Shown here: positions 63,356-64,000 of the stretch, piece after piece
How the letters are laid out: the number at the start of each line of letters is the position of its first letter
Position numbering within the stretch: position 1 is the stretch's first letter
From: Marinobacter sp. ANT_B65
GTDB lineage: Bacteria > Pseudomonadota > Gammaproteobacteria > Pseudomonadales > Oleiphilaceae
Assembly (NCBI RefSeq): GCF_002407605.1
Contig: NZ_NXGV01000002.1
Span: 435,645 to 499,644, forward strand
Direction of reading: 5' to 3'
DNA: 64,000 nt
Program-made: the position numbers and the translations under genes
The notes under the pieces: generated by a model
Seen by the model: the letters and a program-made list of their open reading frames with translations, nothing else
Told to the model about the DNA's origin: nothing
The model's database searches: none

Positions 63356-64000
63356 TCAGGCCCCGAGCGTGGCTACCAGCACCGCTTTGATGGTATGCAT
63401 ACGGTTTTCTGCCTGATCGAACACAATCGATGCCGGGCTCTCGAAAACCTCTTCAGTTACTTCCATGGCATCAATGCCAAACTCTTCCTCTATCTCTTTG
63501 CCTACAGTTGTTTCGGTATTGTGGAAGGCGGGCAGGCAATGCATGAAACGGGCCCTGGGATTACCGGTTTTTTTCATGGTTTCAGCGTTCACCTGGTAAG
63601 GCATTAACAGCTTGATGCGCTCTCCCCACTTTTCCTTTGGTTCGCCCATGGACACCCACACATCGGTATAAACGAAGTCGGCTCCTGCCAGGGCTGCATC
63701 CAGGTCATCGGTGATAGTGATGCGTGCTCCTGTTTCCCGGGCTATCACCTGAGCTTCGTCCTGTACTGACTGTCTTGGCCAGCAGGCTTTCGGGGCGCAA
63801 AGACGAACATCCATACCCATCTTGGCACCACCGATCAGCAAGCTGTCGCCCATGTTATTGCCGGCATCGCCCAGAAATGCAAAAGCCACCTGATGCAGGG
63901 GTTTCTCAGTATGCTCCTGCATAGTGAGGAAGTCGGCAAGAATTTGTGTTGGATGGAACTCATCGGTAAGGCCGTTATAGACAGGCACTCCGGCATACTT
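63356..64000 (-). CDS. arcB: catabolic ornithine carbamoyltransferase (5' part cut off by window end)
   Basis: The C-terminal 214 residues of ornithine carbamoyltransferase are visible; the frame is open to base 64000, so the gene continues outside the window. It turns citrulline and phosphate into ornithine and carbamoyl phosphate, used by carbamate kinase next door. Motifs: [15 protein letters not shown] (carbamoyl phosphate/ornithine region), [21 protein letters not shown] and [10 protein letters not shown] with the catalytic Cys. The insertions ([17 protein letters not shown]) and the arcC neighbour favour the catabolic form over biosynthetic ArgF. Confidence 0.93.
   Translation of the reverse strand, partial: KYAGVPVYNGLTDEFHPTQILADFLTMQEHTEKPLHQVAFAFLGDAGNNMGDSLLIGGAKMGMDVRLCAPKACWPRQSVQDEAQVIARETGARITITDDLDAALAGADFVYTDVWVSMGEPKEKWGERIKLLMPYQVNAETMKKTGNPRARFMHCLPAFHNTETTVGKEIEEEFGIDAMEVTEEVFESPASIVFDQAENRMHTIKAVLVATLGA

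Overview
The window looks like chromosomal DNA of a marine gammaproteobacterium of the Marinobacter type. This is inferred from overall protein flavour (Tad pilus locus, Aer-like receptor, Pseudomonas-like cobalamin genes, N-type ATPase beside arginine catabolism) and from an even, moderately GC-rich composition; no rRNA or other marker gene is present to prove it. Coding density is high, many neighbouring genes overlap by ATGA or GTGA junctions, and I found no insertion sequence, prophage, CRISPR array, tRNA or rRNA.

Layout. 42-953: unknown gene, possibly open at the window edge. 1302-11225: Tad/Flp pilus locus (flp pilin, TadE, CpaB, CpaC secretin, CpaE/TadZ-like, CpaF ATPase, TadB, TadC, TadD lipoprotein, a small exported protein, TadG); no prepilin peptidase gene is present. 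11257-15756: a partner-switching module running on from the pilus genes (membrane PAS/GAF-PP2C phosphatase, RsbW-like kinase, STAS antagonist) followed by three unrecognised small genes. 16015-18742 (-): OmpA-type protein plus Ig-like lipoprotein. 19061-30677: housekeeping and signalling genes: 1-Cys peroxiredoxin, AGCS symporter, CBS protein, degenerate HD-GYP protein, diguanylate cyclase, MATE and EamA transporters, Aer-like chemoreceptor, NSS transporter, small exported protein. 30871-36991: an OmpR/EnvZ-type two-component system, periplasmic MsrAB, a DEDDh exonuclease and a cNMP/CBS/DUF294 protein.

37165-49844: late cobalamin biosynthesis and uptake in two divergent blocks: cobU, cobC, cobT, cbiB, cobD, then a B12 riboswitch followed by btuB-btuF-btuC-btuD-cobB-cobO-cobQ. 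The cobalamin synthase cobS is not in the window. 49839-51931 (-): a QseBC/PmrAB-type two-component system. Divergent from it, 52164-55798 holds a four-function operon: thermostable-hemolysin family protein, an acyl-adenylating ligase fused in one reading frame to a haem-oxygenase-like diiron oxidase domain, and a short-chain dehydrogenase. Three PmrA-type double boxes lie in the shared intergenic region, so the two-component system probably controls this operon. I regard this as the most interesting candidate for an undescribed system.

55793-64000 (-): a complete N-type (alternate) F1F0 ATPase operon in the order atpD-C-Q-R-B-E-F-A-G, directly downstream of carbamate kinase (arcC) and catabolic ornithine carbamoyltransferase (arcB, cut by the window end). 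The tight spacing suggests co-transcription of substrate-level ATP formation from arginine with an ATP-driven ion pump.
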